The notes: generated from the letters alone by a model not told the origin. A stretch of 64,000 bases of DNA from Pseudo-nitzschia pungens (GCA_037355855.1 CM074768.1:620001-684000), one strand, 5' to 3'; counted from the stretch's first letter, positions 21,327 to 32,934 are shown. A program made the numbers and translations.

Positions 21327-24300
21327 TTACTGTGCCTTTCGTTTGGCATAAGCATCTTGGTAAGCAATGTAGTCAGCTTCACTGACTCCCATTACCATAT
21401 TTCTAAATTTCCTAAATAGGGATCCCTGTAATGGTTTTGTGAAGTAGTCGGCTAGCATCTCCTCTGTTGGACAATACTGGATCGAGATCTCCCCTTTCTT
21501 CACTCTGTCTGTGATTAGAAAGTACCGGATATTGATGTGACGAGTCCGCTTGGTGCTAGATGACTTTCCGTTCATTTCTAGTTTCATTGAGCTGGTATTG
21601 TCTTGGTTTAAGATGTTCTTCTCCCCAATGTATTTCTTGGCTTTTTCTCTGTCGATGAATTCATGCTCGACTCGCGCGGTGTATCCCTGCCATTCAAGGT
21701 AATAATGGCACCATAGATTGTAGGGGAGAGTATCATCCACTCCAACCAGCTCTGCTTCTGTTGAACTCTTTGTATTGAGCTTCTGTTTTGTTGATACTGC
21801 AAGCACGGCGCCCTGCCCGAATGTGAGAACCCCTCCGGTGTGACTCTTCATATCCGAGTGGACCGCAAATGATGCGTCCACATACCAGTAAGCGTTTCCG
21901 GTGGTGTCCCATCCCAATACGAGTGGTAAGAATACAGTTCCCCGCACATATCCGAGCACGCGCTTGAGTTTCTTCCAGTCGTCCCTATCTGGGCTCGCCA
22001 CCCGAGTACATAGGAATGCGATTGCGGTCTGTATGTCCGGTCGTGCCCGTTTGCTTGCAAATAGTAGCTGAGCCACGTGTTTGTGGAACGTCTCAGCATC
22101 TTCCTTGTTGAGCTTGTCGCCGTCTTGATTAGTTTTAAATAGGTGATCCGATGCTGGTGTTGGAATCACCCTCTGTTCCAGCAATGTCGATGGCAGGTCA
22201 CTCAAGATTCCCTCCAGGTAGTCAAACATGCTGAATTTCACCTTTCCTTCCTCCGTATAATCGATGGTCATGCCCACATAGTCATGCACCCGACCCCGGG
22301 TTACGGTGAGTGGTGACTCAACGCCGAACACTTTGTTAAGGTCATCCAACACGCCGGTAACCACCGATGGATCCTTGTGTGAGATCTTCAGGTCGTCAAC
22401 ATGCCACACTATTGTGCACTGTTGCCCATTGATCATCTTGTTGGCGGTACATGTGTCATATGGGTTCAGTTTGAAACCCCATTTGATGAGTTGTCCTGAG
22501 AGGCGCTCCCAGAACAGGAGAGCAGCTCTTAGGGTGCCATATATGGCCTTGTCGGCTTGCGTGTACAATACCTTGTGCCCTTTTCGCTCCAGCATATGCT
22601 TTCAATACACTCCAGGGTCGATTCTAGCCAACAGCTCGGCCATTGGGCCATCAAATCGAATGTGCATGATCTCTCCTTCTGGCATTGGTGTCTGCAGAAA
22701 TGCCCCCGGTATGTCGGCTGTCGCTACGTCGCGTCCCTCAATGGCATCAATTAAACATGTTAACATGAGGCCATGGAGAGATACAGTGGGTGAGTAGGTG
22801 TCCTCACGAGATATAAAGTCTCGTTGCGTTCGGCCATCGGCACAGCCTCGGGCCTTAATTTTACCACAGCGCTTCCGCTTAAGAAACATCAAGTACGGCA
22901 ACGCTCGCTTTATCTCTTCACGAGTCATGTCTTTTATACTAACCGGGTGAACAACTTTTCTCTCGTGTAGCTGTTTCAGTTCAGTCAGCACTGCTTCTAC
23001 ACCGGCCGTTCCAAACAGCTTCAGTCCGGCCTTGACCCCGTATTGTTTTGTAACAAGGGACGCATCAATGTTGTTGTATGCTGCAATTGCGTTGGAGATG
23101 AACACATAGTGCGCGTGTTGTGTTTCGAGGCGCTTGATTGCCCGCCCGAGTCCTCCGGTGAACATGTTGGAGTGGTGGGAAACGTGCGCCCGGTGGTGGA
23201 CACTTGTTGCATAACCATCGCTGGCGTTGTATTTGTTGTGTCCCCTGGTTACTCGTGGTCTGAGCGTCATTGTGGTGCTGCTCTCGTCTTCATTGTTGCT
23301 GTTGCTGTTATTATGGTTGGCAGCGTCCACACTCCTATTGTCCTCCTCCTCCTGTAGTTCCTCATTATCCTGTGCGGAATCGTGTTGGAGGTCGTCTTCC
23401 TCGTGGGACCGGTCGTCTGCCGCTCCTTGTTCCTCGTTAAACGACATGTCACACGCATTGCCACATGCATTGGTGTCGTTTTCTGTCTCTTTGTTATCGC
23501 CCGTCGACCCAGCGCGCTCGCTCGAGCGTTCCACGCTCTGGGACTCGACCGTTGAGTCGTCGTCCACCGAATGGTCTTCTTCTGGTGGTGGGGAGTTAGG
23601 TTCACTGTCAGTCTCACTTTCCCCATTGCTAACTTCGTGTGTGATGGATTCTCCACCATGGTGGTCTTCATCTCCGTTCGCTTCTTCTACATTGTCGGCG
23701 AGGGTCCCGGTACTGGCGTCTTCCTCGGGATCACTTAATTCGGCTTCGTCCACGAACCCGGTAAGTTCTGTATCCACTGTCGAGTCGTCAGGTGTGAAAG
23801 AACGGTCGGAGGCGCCATCGTCACTGCCGATTGATTCTGTGTCGATGTCCAATATGGTTGTCTCACCATGACTGTCCCCGAATATTACGCCAATGGGCGC
23901 ATTCTGTTCGGTGGCAATTTGTTCCACTCTAGAAATGACCATATCGGTCATATGTGCGGCAGTTGCCGTCTGCCGACGAATTCGGCGACCGGTCTTCAGA
24001 TCGAACAAATACATTGCTCCACTTCTGTCACCTGTTGGTCGGAGGTAAATTGTGTCACGCGCTCGAGGGTTCATTGTGTTGTCGTTGGCGTCCTCGTGTG
24101 CGAGCACATAGTCCCCAAACTGGAACTTGCAGTGTTTTGTTGCATCAAGCCGCACGCCGGTTAGGAGTTGCCTTGGAGAGATTGTTGCTGACACTCCTAC
24201 TTTGTTGCACCAATTGTTCAACCAAAAGATTGCAGCGGCAACCATGTCGATTGTGATCCGACGTGGAAGGCGCTTAAATGGTATCGAAGCAAACAAGCAA

Positions 24301-25484
24301 CGGATTCTCTCTTTGCAAGTGCGATTGTCCCGTTCGACATAGGGCTCATGTTGGTTCCGGGCAACACCTTCAAACTGTACCGGTGGGTTCCGGTTGAGTA
24401 GGCTCTCACTGAGGCAATTGAACTCGTTGTCGCCGGATATGCATGTGACTATGAATCCTCGCCCGGCATACAGACCAATGATTGCCCCAATAGTTTTGTT
24501 GAGGGTGGCTTGGGATGCGTCCTCGATAGCTGACACCGTCCGAAAGTATAGATGCCGCGAGACGCTTCGGAAGAACTTGATTCCGTTGACCGTAAATATG
24601 TCGACGCTCACGGTGACGTGTCGGTAGCGATCGAGTATCTCGAATGGTACTGGAGTGGTGTCCTCGCGCACGTGTGCCGGCTGCTGTCGGACTGACTTCC
24701 CTTTGACAATGTTGGTGTTTGGCCCGAAGATATCTTCGGCGATAATAACGTCCCGCCGGGCGACCGGGCAATTCAACAGCATGTTGTTGTCAATCATCCT
24801 AAGAAACTCCTTGACGCTTGGAAAACCGAGTGTCTCCTGCAGTTTCCGAGCCCTGGTGGCCCGGCGAACGTCCAGGTCTGAGTAGAGTTTCTTCTGTCCT
24901 TCAACCGAGGTTATCGCGAGCATTGTTCCATCGGTTTCGCGGAGGTCACAGTAGTACAGCCCACTGTCTGCTCGTGTAAATCTTCGTGTGCTGCCATCTG
25001 GCTTGTGCACGAAAAACGATTGGGTGATTGCAGTATCAAGTGTGACGCGGTATGTGTCAGACACAAGGCTGAGTGATAGGATATTTGCCATTCCACCTTC
25101 CTGATACCACACAGTTCCAAACCCGGGTAAGTGTCCAATTTTGTCGACCACCACCACTCCTGCGTTGCAGTGGATTCGGATCTTGTTTCCATTCGGGTGG
25201 ATCTGAATATCCCGGAGCAGCTTGGGGTTGCTTACACAATTGCATGTGGCCTGGCTGTCAAGGAGCAGCCAGTATGGGTCGATGTTGTTGGATCTTCCTT
25301 GAGAGAACATGTATTCTGTTGCGCCCCCAAGTTGGTGATGTGTCACCCGTGAGTCCTCACTCCTGGTTTTTTCGATGGTATGGGATTGTACGAAACAAAG
25401 CTCAACTAATGCGTCATCGTCGTCGATCGCTGCCATGAGGACTTGGGTTGCTTCCTTGATGGTGGGCCCCTTGGCTGTTGCCAC
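21327..25484 (-). pseudogene. pol: Copia Pol: protease, integrase, reverse transcriptase, RNase H, with one internal TGA
   Basis: This continues in the Gag frame after TAG 25488-25490. Protease: LLLDSQATCNCVSN, with Asp-Ser-Gln where most aspartic proteases have Asp-Ser/Thr-Gly. A GAG-pre-integrase region follows, then an integrase with CISGDNEFNCL and an acidic Ser/Glu/Asp-rich stretch. Reverse transcriptase: ATADIPGAFLQTPMPEG and, after the stop, AIYGTLRAALLFWERL and VWHVDDLKISH (His-Val-Asp-Asp in the catalytic box). RNase H: YWYVDASFAVHSDMKSHTGG and SSTEAELVGVDD. The TGA at 22602-22604 cuts the reverse transcriptase between its first Asp region and the VDD box. Sequence on both sides stays in frame, so this is a point lesion. 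As it stands this copy cannot make full-length Pol by normal translation. Confidence 0.9.
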
Positions 25485-25487
25485 CGA

Positions 25488-26684
25488 CTAGTCATCATCG
25501 TCAGAGCTCTCGGTGGACTCTGTTTCGATAGCGTTGGATACAAGAGTGGTTCCATCGGTGGTGTCGCCTTGTTTGTCTCCTGACTTCTTGTTCTTTCCTT
25601 GTCCTTGGGTGTTGGACCGGGTTGATTTGTATTGACTCATTAGCTCAAGAGCTTTCGGTTGCGTCATGGGGTATACGTCGCTTCCTAGACTGTAGTTGTC
25701 TTTGAGGACACCGGCAAGGTTGCGGTGTAGCTTGTTGTTGCTTCCGTTGACGATTACGACGGAGAGCAACATTTCTTCCATGGCCAAGTGTATTTTGGAT
25801 TGGTTGTTGGCATCCATCTCTGTGTATTGTTCGTAGGTTGTGTCTGGGAATGATTTCTTTAACGTCAACTTGATCATGGCCTTGGATCGAATGGTGATTC
25901 CTGCAGAGGTGAGTACATCGAAGCGGGCCTTGGTTTCTTCTGCATAGGTTGCGGCGTCTTTGTTGATGTCTTGTCTGCAGGAGAAGAACTTATAAATTTT
26001 GTTGATGGTGTCTACCATTGGGTGCACTTTGGTGGCACTGTCACGATAGCAATATTCTCTGAGGAGGGTGAGCAGTTGTATGGTGTCCTGGTTGGTTTCG
26101 GCGTCGGCCCATTCCTCGCATGTTTTCAGCTGTTGCTTCACTCCTGGGCTCAGCTGTCCCTCGATGGTTGAAAAGAGGCTTTTGAGATCTTCACAATACT
26201 GATCATACTTCTTTGCTGCTCGTTCACCTTTCTTCACCCAGAGCTCCTCCAACAGCCGCTTCTTATCTTCGTTTACGGTGCAGGAGCCATCTGCGTTCAC
26301 GGTTGTGTATTTTGCAGCGTCCGGCATCGGTGGAAGGAAGTTGTCTTCTTCGAGTTTAGTTAGATCGATCAATGTGGTCTTCACCTTGGAGTTCTTTTTT
26401 CCGGCCACGATTTTGAGTCCTTCAAACAGCTTGTCATATTGTCCGGATTTCGATCCATCTATGACTATTCCTTTCAGTTCATCTTGGTCCAACCCATGGA
26501 ATTTTCGTTCAGTTGTGGATGGTTTGCGTTCAGTTGTGGGTGCGCTTCCGGTGTTACTATTGTTTCGACGGCTTCGGTTGCGCGATCGTCCGTTGCTGTT
26601 GTTGCCATTGTTGTTGCCATTGTTATTGTCATTGTTGCCGTGCGACCCTCCATTGGAGCTCTTCGGCGTGTTGAGCTGTTCCAT
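25488..26684 (-). CDS. gag: Copia Gag-like protein
   Basis: 398 residues, from ATG 26684 to TAG 25488. It has an Asn/Gly/Arg-rich N-terminus, a central helical region consistent with a copia-type capsid (NKIYKFFSCRQDINKDAATY; SFPDTTYEQYTEMD), and a polar C-terminus ending in four Asp. I see no CCHC zinc knuckle, which most copia Gags have. RNA binding may instead use the basic Arg/Asn-rich N-terminus (inference). The stop is followed in the same frame by Pol, so Gag-Pol could be made by readthrough. Gag would form the cytoplasmic virus-like particle. Confidence 0.85.
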   Translation of the reverse strand: MEQLNTPKSSNGGSHGNNDNNNGNNNGNNSNGRSRNRSRRNNSNTGSAPTTERKPSTTERKFHGLDQDELKGIVIDGSKSGQYDKLFEGLKIVAGKKNSKVKTTLIDLTKLEEDNFLPPMPDAAKYTTVNADGSCTVNEDKKRLLEELWVKKGERAAKKYDQYCEDLKSLFSTIEGQLSPGVKQQLKTCEEWADAETNQDTIQLLTLLREYCYRDSATKVHPMVDTINKIYKFFSCRQDINKDAATYAEETKARFDVLTSAGITIRSKAMIKLTLKKSFPDTTYEQYTEMDANNQSKIHLAMEEMLLSVVIVNGSNNKLHRNLAGVLKDNYSLGSDVYPMTQPKALELMSQYKSTRSNTQGQGKNKKSGDKQGDTTDGTTLVSNAIETESTESSDDDD

Positions 26685-26789
26685 GCTGGAGGATGATGTT
26701 ATCGACTACAACAGCTGGATGTAGCGCTCGGAGGATGTATATCTACTCAACGTGCGCTATCGAAACGCTATGGTGGTCTCGAGCACCGG

Positions 26790-26806
26790 TAGTTTAAATA
26801 CTTGTA
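26790..26806 (-). promoter_or_regulatory. Putative primer-binding site complementary to the element's own LTR
   Basis: The 17 bases directly inside the 5' LTR (plus strand TAGTTTAAATACTTGTA) are the exact reverse complement of 26869-26885 inside the LTR. With the adjoining LTR base the match is 18 nt with a 60-nt loop. In the RNA, the site where minus-strand synthesis should start can therefore pair with the R/U5 part of the same transcript. I do not recognise a tRNA 3' end in this sequence. Confidence 0.55.
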
Positions 26807-27066
26807 TGTTGAATTCAGCAGTTCGTCTACGAAAACCTCAAAGAGCACAATTAACTCTGTTGGTTAGATACAAGTATTTAAACTATGAGTAATGGATCTT
26901 GGATGGGTGCTTTGTTGTTATCCATTGGATGCATTCAGCCACCTCAGGATGACTCGATTACGTCATTCTTACATGTGACGAATAACTGTCATCATCCTCA
27001 TACCGTCCATACATATGTATATGTGTTATTTGATAATTGTGCCAATGGAACGACACATTCCCAACA
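26807..27066 (-). repeat. 5' LTR (relative to element sense)
   Basis: 260 bp, a twin of 21019-21278. In minus-strand sense the transcript start is likely near 26885, where the segment complementary to the primer site begins. That would give U3 of about 180 and R-U5 of about 80 nt (inference). Confidence 0.93.
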
Positions 27067-27071
27067 GGTAC
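27067..27071. repeat. Target-site duplication GGTAC, right copy
   Basis: Matches 21014-21018 exactly. Confidence 0.9.
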
Positions 27072-28555
27072 TGGTACACGTACGAAGTAGACCAAAAAGA
27101 AAAAAGAAAAAGAACGTAGTAATTACTGTTTGCCACAGTAACCTTACTACATAAACTCGTATTTACTGCGAGCAATGTCCAGTAAGAATTTTTTTGTTGA
27201 TGAATACTTCGTATTATTTACGGTATTGAATAAGGTTTACTGTAATTACCGTATGTAGGATTATGACTTCAAAGAATGCATGTGTTTTGACATTTTTGTC
27301 GTATCTCTTAGAACTACCGTACGACTACCGTACGGTAACCTTACCAAGAAACAAAGTAAGAATTTCTCTTTGTTCATTTTTTGTGTTAAAGTTTTTGTGT
27401 TCGATTGTGAGGGAAATGCATGGGTTTGAAATTGAGTTTTTGTGCTCGATTGAGGGAAATGCATGGGTTTGCGTTCGCTCTCGACGATACGAGCATGCGG
27501 TTCCCGACCATGGGGAATGAATGGCCCGCTGCGAGCAATTAGTGGAGTTGTAAAAAGTTCGAAATTTTCTTGATCTTTTTAGAACGTACGGTAGCTCTTA
27601 CTTCGGTAGAAGAGAGAGTCTGAGAGTGGAAAATGGTTCAAAAATGGTATATAAAACTTTTTAATATTAGGCTTCTACGGAGAATTGAACAGTTAAAAAT
27701 GGTATTTGATTTTTAATCCTACTGATTCGAACCGGATTATTTTTTGAAGACCTGCCTCAAGACTTACTGTACTTCGTACTGTTACTACGGAATTCCTATC
27801 AACAGTTGAAGGGGTTTCAGTGATCTCTATACTGTGAGTCAATTTTTGGTAAGCAGGGGGTTAAGGTTCTTTTTTTTTGGTACGTGTACGTTAATTTCCA
27901 CTAATCTTTGTTAATTTTCGTTAAAAAAACTGTTATTTCAATTGTTAGGCGATCCGTAGTAACTCGAAAAAACCACATCGACGCTAACTCTGAAAAACGC
28001 TGTAGTACAAATTTCTACGTAATTTAGTGTAGGATCAATCATGCTCTATCCGGCTCTGTTTTGACACCGTTGCCAGAGCACTGATTTTTTTTCATTCTTT
28101 TGACAACACCTTCTTGTTTCGACCCGGACCATGGTGATTGCCCAAATCCTGTTGCAACAGCTCCTTTGAACCATTCTTCTTGTCCAGAGCAACCCTTGTA
28201 TCGAGAGTGCATCTGAGCCTTTTTTCCAGAAAGTCACTTCCACACCCCGGAGGTGGTGGAACTACTCGGGGGTATGCAGCAGTTTGATTCCACAAATCGG
28301 AGCTCACGCTGTTGTTGCCTGGGGTTCTTCCGTAACTGTCTGTTAAGATTTAAGAGTTGCACCACAATCGACGGGTGCTGCTGGTGCTACTAGTGCTGCT
28401 AGTATCGCTCGTCAACATTTGCACACTGCCGATACAGCAAAGATGGTGCTTACGAGAGCGTTACTTACGACAATCAGATTCTCCCAGGTTGAATACAAGT
28501 ACACGACAATCATCCACCAGCAGTATGGATGGACTGGACGCAACAATTCTGCCGA
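27072..28555. other. AT-rich intergenic region, no gene seen
   Basis: About 1.5 kb with two exact GTAACCTTAC motifs (27138-27147, 27335-27344) and a local imperfect duplication (TGAGGGAAATGCATGGGTTTG at 27408 and 27452). No frame has coding character. Confidence 0.5.
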
Positions 28556-28559
28556 GGGC

Positions 28560-28860
28560 TTATCGCTGGCAATAGTGCAAGACGAAGGGCAGCGCGTTGG
28601 TCCGAATGCCGTGTTTTGCGTAGGCGGGATCGATCAGAGCCGCGGCGTCCGTCGGATCGTAGGCAGCGGTATCAGAGCGCGACGAATCCCGATTCAAATC
28701 CAAATTCGAATCCGAATTCCTTTCCGGCTCTCCCGGGTTCGAAAAGAAGTTGGGCGGAGCCATGCACAACGTTTCCTCGTCGAGATGGTCCAGCACAAAG
28801 GCAAAGTTTTCTCCCCCCCCCCCCGATGTTCAGCATGATCGTCATGGCGGCCATGGCCAA
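28560..28860 (-). pseudogene. Possible gene fragment with a frameshift at a 12-C run
   Basis: A minus-strand frame ending at 28560 reads LDHLDEETLCMAPPNFFSNPGEPE and has ordinary amino-acid composition. Upstream of the 12-base C run (28813-28824) a different phase reads MAAMTIMLNIGG. Losing one base in the run would join the two phases, so this may be a frameshifted gene piece or a homopolymer sequencing error. The protein is not recognised. Confidence 0.35.
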
Positions 28861-28949
28861 GAGAATTCGAAGCGGGACCAAATCAATTCGACTGCGAGTA
28901 CACCATGCATTATAAAGAGATACCCTAGCGCCGCCAAGATAAAATTGAT

Positions 28950-29165
28950 ACAGCAGGGGGGAGCAGCAAGCAGCGAGCAGCAAAAAACGTATGGGGTTTT
29001 GCTAGGTCTGACGCGTGGATTATGTACTGCAAAACGATGCCTTAGCATCGCCTTAGATAAAATGGATACAACGCGTTGATAATACAGGGGACAGCAGCAG
29101 CAACGCGTCAATATGTGACAAACAGCAACGTGTCGATAAACAGCAAGTAGCAACATGTCGATACT
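28950..29165 (+). repeat. Degenerate piece of the GCGTCGATAATACAGG minisatellite
   Basis: Scattered units such as AACGCGTTGATAATACAGGG and GTCGATAAACAGCAAGTAGC match the unit of the large arrays at 44985-46575 and 54070-55735 but are more decayed. Confidence 0.65.
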
Positions 29166-29171
29166 ATACAA

Positions 29172-29918
29172 GGGGACAGTAGATTGTCGCGTCTCGAGTC
29201 TCCGCCACTCAGTATATTGTCGCGTCTCCACCATAGCCGATTGTCGCGTCTCCACCATTGTCGATTGTCGCGTCTCCGGCTCCACCATGGTCGATTTCGA
29301 TTTGCTTGTATTCTTTAGTGGTAGTTTAGTGGATTTTGCTTTTGCAAAGTTGCAAAAATAGAAATAATGAATTCGAGTTTGCTCCAGTCTGCTCCAGTTG
29401 ATTTGTAATAGGTTTTCGCTTTTACCACGATAGGGCCGACTCCCACGTCACTCCCATGTCACTCCCACAGCTAAGTATCGAACACTTGTGGGATTCGATT
29501 ATACTCATCTCCATTGGTGGATATCAAACATAGGTACACTAGAAAACCTTGGACGTCCAGATGGTGGGATTGAAGCCGACCGACGCGTCCAAGTATAGAA
29601 GAACTGATGGGATTGAAGACCAACGTGCTTGTAATCTGATAGGTTAGAGTTCTCTTTAGTTATAATTCATTTACAGGGGTGGATATCGAACAAGTGTTAC
29701 ATGAAAACCGGAACACCAAAACACGATCGATCCACCAAAAGCACTGAGCAAATCTCAGCAACTCTAATTCATTATTTCTATTTTTGCAACTCTGTAAAAA
29801 CAAATCCCCCACTAAACTACCTCTAAGAAATACAACCAAAATCGACAACCGACAATGGTGGAGACGCACGCTGGAGACGCGACAACAATCTTCTGGTGGA
29901 GACGCGACAATCTTCTGG
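29172..29918. mobile_element. Foldback element with GTCGCGTCTCCACCA inverted repeats
   Basis: The left arm (29172-29370) has repeated ATTGTCGCGTCTCCACCAT units, then TTTAGTGGTAGTTTAGTGG and TTGCAAAAATAGAAATAATG. The right arm (29745-29918) is its reverse complement in the same order, ending GGAGACGCGACAATCTT. Between them lie about 370 bp without a gene. This is a MITE-like or foldback transposon. I could not fix a target duplication. Confidence 0.65.
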
Positions 29919-29964
29919 TGATGAAGCATTCTCCTCTAGCTTGATCCCTGCTTCAGTATCTCAT

Positions 29965-30890
29965 AGCATTAGCAACCCTAACCCTGTAGCACTCAGCTAC
30001 ACTGTGTTAGTACGGGTGCTATACCCGGGCCCGTACAAGTAGTACAAATCGTACGCATGGGCCCTGGTATTCTGGAGTTCGCAAATAATAATAATAGTAA
30101 ACTTATATGAAGATATCCAGTGTGCTATGATCTGTGCTAAGGCTCCTGTGTAGGAGAATGTACTGGGGCTACAGTCAGCAGCCTCCAGTAGCTGACTAAC
30201 AGGTGCTGAGCTGAGTGCTGAGATGTGTGCTAATTGGTAGCATACATCCTTAGCAACAGGCTTAGCAACAGGCTTAGCAACAGGCTTAGCAACAGGCTTA
30301 GCAGCAGGCTTAGCAGCAGACCTATCCTGTCTAGTATGGATGCTAGCAGAATTTAGCACCTTCTGTGGTGTAGCTAAATGCTACAGGGTTAGGGTTGCTA
30401 ATGCTACGAGATACTGAAAGATGCTAACCTACCATGATACCATGCTAAGATACTATGCTACCGCCGGGGTCGGGTCATTGGTGTATAATATGTACCATGA
30501 CCGGATACCCGGCCCAAACAGTTACCCAACGCGCTAGCATAAGCGAGCTAGCGCTAGCGCACGATTCGATCTAATTAAACGATACTCCGATACGCTACTC
30601 CGTAGAATATAGTACCAGAGCTACAGAGCTCTGTTATTATACGAGTTATCGGAGCGCTGTCACGATACGATACAGAGCTGAGCGCTTTGGCTCAAATCCC
30701 TTTTATTCACTCTTTTCTTTACTCTAAAATAAACACACCTATCATGCCCTCCATTACGACCGATTCCGATGTACCTCTAGGGAAGTGCTTTGTATTGACT
30801 AAGTGTATGCAATAGACGTTGAACAGTCCACTGTAGACTCACGATTTGCCAGGACTTTATGTATTATTATTGTTAGGGCTTTCCCCTATT
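29965..30890. repeat. R1 repeat as an inverted dimer with a long minus arm
   Basis: A short direct arm starts TAGCATTAGCAACCCTAACCCT (about 29969). The long reverse-complement arm contains GGGTTAGGGTTGCTAATGCTA (about 30385) and continues through GGGTCGGGTCATTGGTGTA and the GCTAGC tract to about 30890. Between the arms are GGCTTAGCAACA units in tandem (30250-30325). Confidence 0.65.
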
Positions 30891-32435
30891 TTTCAGACCA
30901 GTACAAGACATTTATCTACGAGACGATTCAAGGTCCACGAAGGTTGTTGCTGACGAGCAATATCAACGCACTTATTTAAGTAGGAAAATCCACCGAAGGT
31001 GGTTAAAAGCTACTCAGTCTGTAACCAGACTTTATCGTCGCCTCAATCGAAGAGAGGTTAGGCCCCAAGTTGTAGAACGACGTGTCGCCTCAACAATCAA
31101 AGAGAGTTTAGGCTCCAAGTTGTAAAAACGACGATTTTGCAAACAAACCTTGGAAACAATCAGGGAAAAAACGAACCAGTCCAGAGCACAACAGACACTG
31201 CTGTTGCAGAGCGTACAAGAGACGGGGTAACAAGAACATGAAAGGGAAAAACACAAGCAAAACTGTCCCTTGAATGCTGCTGTACAGCATCAGTAATGCT
31301 AGAAGTGGCCAGCTAACACAAGCAAAACCCTTCCTCAGATACATAGTATCAGTAATGCAAGTGGTCAGCTGACGCAAGCAAAACTGGTCTCAGCATGCTG
31401 TATTGCAGCATCAGTAATGCAAGTGCCCCAAACACATTCCTTACCAAAAGAACACAAGCAAAATTTCCCAGGTAATGCTCGGCTCATTCGGTACCTGCCA
31501 TCGTATTGGTACCTAGTACTGGTACCTAGGTATAACACATAGAGGCGGTGGAGCCTACTACGAAAATTGTAACAGCTGTCCTCCTGTTAGAACTTCGTAG
31601 TAGCTTGGAAACAGGGCTCTAAGTGAGAACACTTAAATACCAGCAGGCCTGTAGTCTTGGAAACGGGTGGCAGCTGTACTGTGAACTGGAGGGGTATATG
31701 TAGGTGGTGGAGCGTTAAGTAACCTGTACTTAGCGACTTTGGGGCTTGGGTCAGAAAAACAGTAGGTCCATAATCGAAAACACTTGGTCCAAGAAAGATA
31801 GGCTTGAAAACAGATGACAATTATACTGTACACCTGAGAGGGTTATGTAGGTGGTGGAGCGTTAAGCAAACTGTACTTAGGGGCTTTGGGGCTTGGGTCA
31901 AAAAACAGTAGGACCATAAGCGAAACACTTATGGTCCATCAGGGCAGTAGACTTGAAAACAGATGACAATTATACTGTACACCTGAGAGGGTTATGTAGG
32001 TGGTGGAGCCTTAAGCAAACTGTACTTAGTAGCAGCTGTGGGGCTTGGGTCAAAAAACAGTAAGACCATAAGCGAAAACACATATGGTCCAGCAGGGCAA
32101 TGGACTTGAAAACAGATGACAGCTGGAATTTCTTGTAGAAATATTCCTACAGTGGAAGGGGCTGTTCGTGAACTACACCTTGAAAAGACTTAGGGGACTT
32201 AGCAAGGAATCTTGAAGAATGTAGAACGTTAAGTGGGAATCACTTAGGAAGCTTGGAAACAATGTAGAACATTAAGTATAAGATATGCTTAAGGGCCTTG
32301 AGGGTGGAGCTTGGAAACAGATTGAAGCAGTACGTAAGACGTAAGACGGCAACAGTTTTATTTTCGAATTGCTGTAGAATCTGTACTGGAGGTGCTGTAG
32401 AAAATTCGATCGGCGGAGTGGTGAATTGGCAACCA
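30891..32435. repeat. Tandem repeat stretch before element A
   Basis: Three local repeats are seen: a roughly 60-bp doublet (TCGCCTCAATCGAAGAGAGG, 31030-31130); units of about 70 bp carrying CAAGCAAAAC and CATCAGTAATGC (31240-31470); and about 3.5 units of 147-149 bp marked by TAGGTGGTGG at 31701, 31848 and 31997. The flanks are non-coding. No gene is seen. Confidence 0.6.
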
Positions 32436-32934
32436 CGTCCGAAAACTGGTTCGCGACCCCTCCCAAGAATTTATTTAGGGGGGTCGCGATTTATTCCTGG
32501 CTCATTTTGACGTAGCTCGATTCCTAGCTCTCTCCCGATTCGCAACCCCAATCGCGACCCACTAACTACCTCAATTATGAGAAAAAAAAAAAAAATTCAA
32601 ACTCGACCCAAATTTTTTTTCAATCTGACTCATTATTACCGACCCTACCATCATTATATATTATGAGACTGTTGCAGAAATTCACTCCCAAAAATTGATT
32701 TCTCATCCCGACACAAAGTATTTCCCATCACACCCCTCAAGAAATTCATCACAAAAATCACAATTATTACCCGAAGCCCAGGAATCGTGACCCCCCATGA
32801 AAAAAAAATTTGAAACACTATGAAGCAAAATATAAGTCTTTCTTTTGATAAATATTGATATTACTCTAATAATTGTTTATTCTCTGTTCAATTTTCTCAC
32901 ACACGCACACACAAATTTTGGTTCGTTAGAAGAA

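Larger units (their letters stand above)
21019..27066 (-). mobile_element. Ty1/copia LTR retrotransposon, complete and recent
   Basis: 6048 bp, with two 260-bp LTRs that are identical on reading, ending TG...CA, flanked by the 5-bp duplication GGTAC. The coding strand is minus. A single frame from 26684 to 21327 holds Gag, protease, integrase, reverse transcriptase and RNase H in the Ty1/copia order, with in-frame stops at 25488-25490 and 22602-22604. The matching LTRs and intact duplication indicate a recent insertion. Confidence 0.95.
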
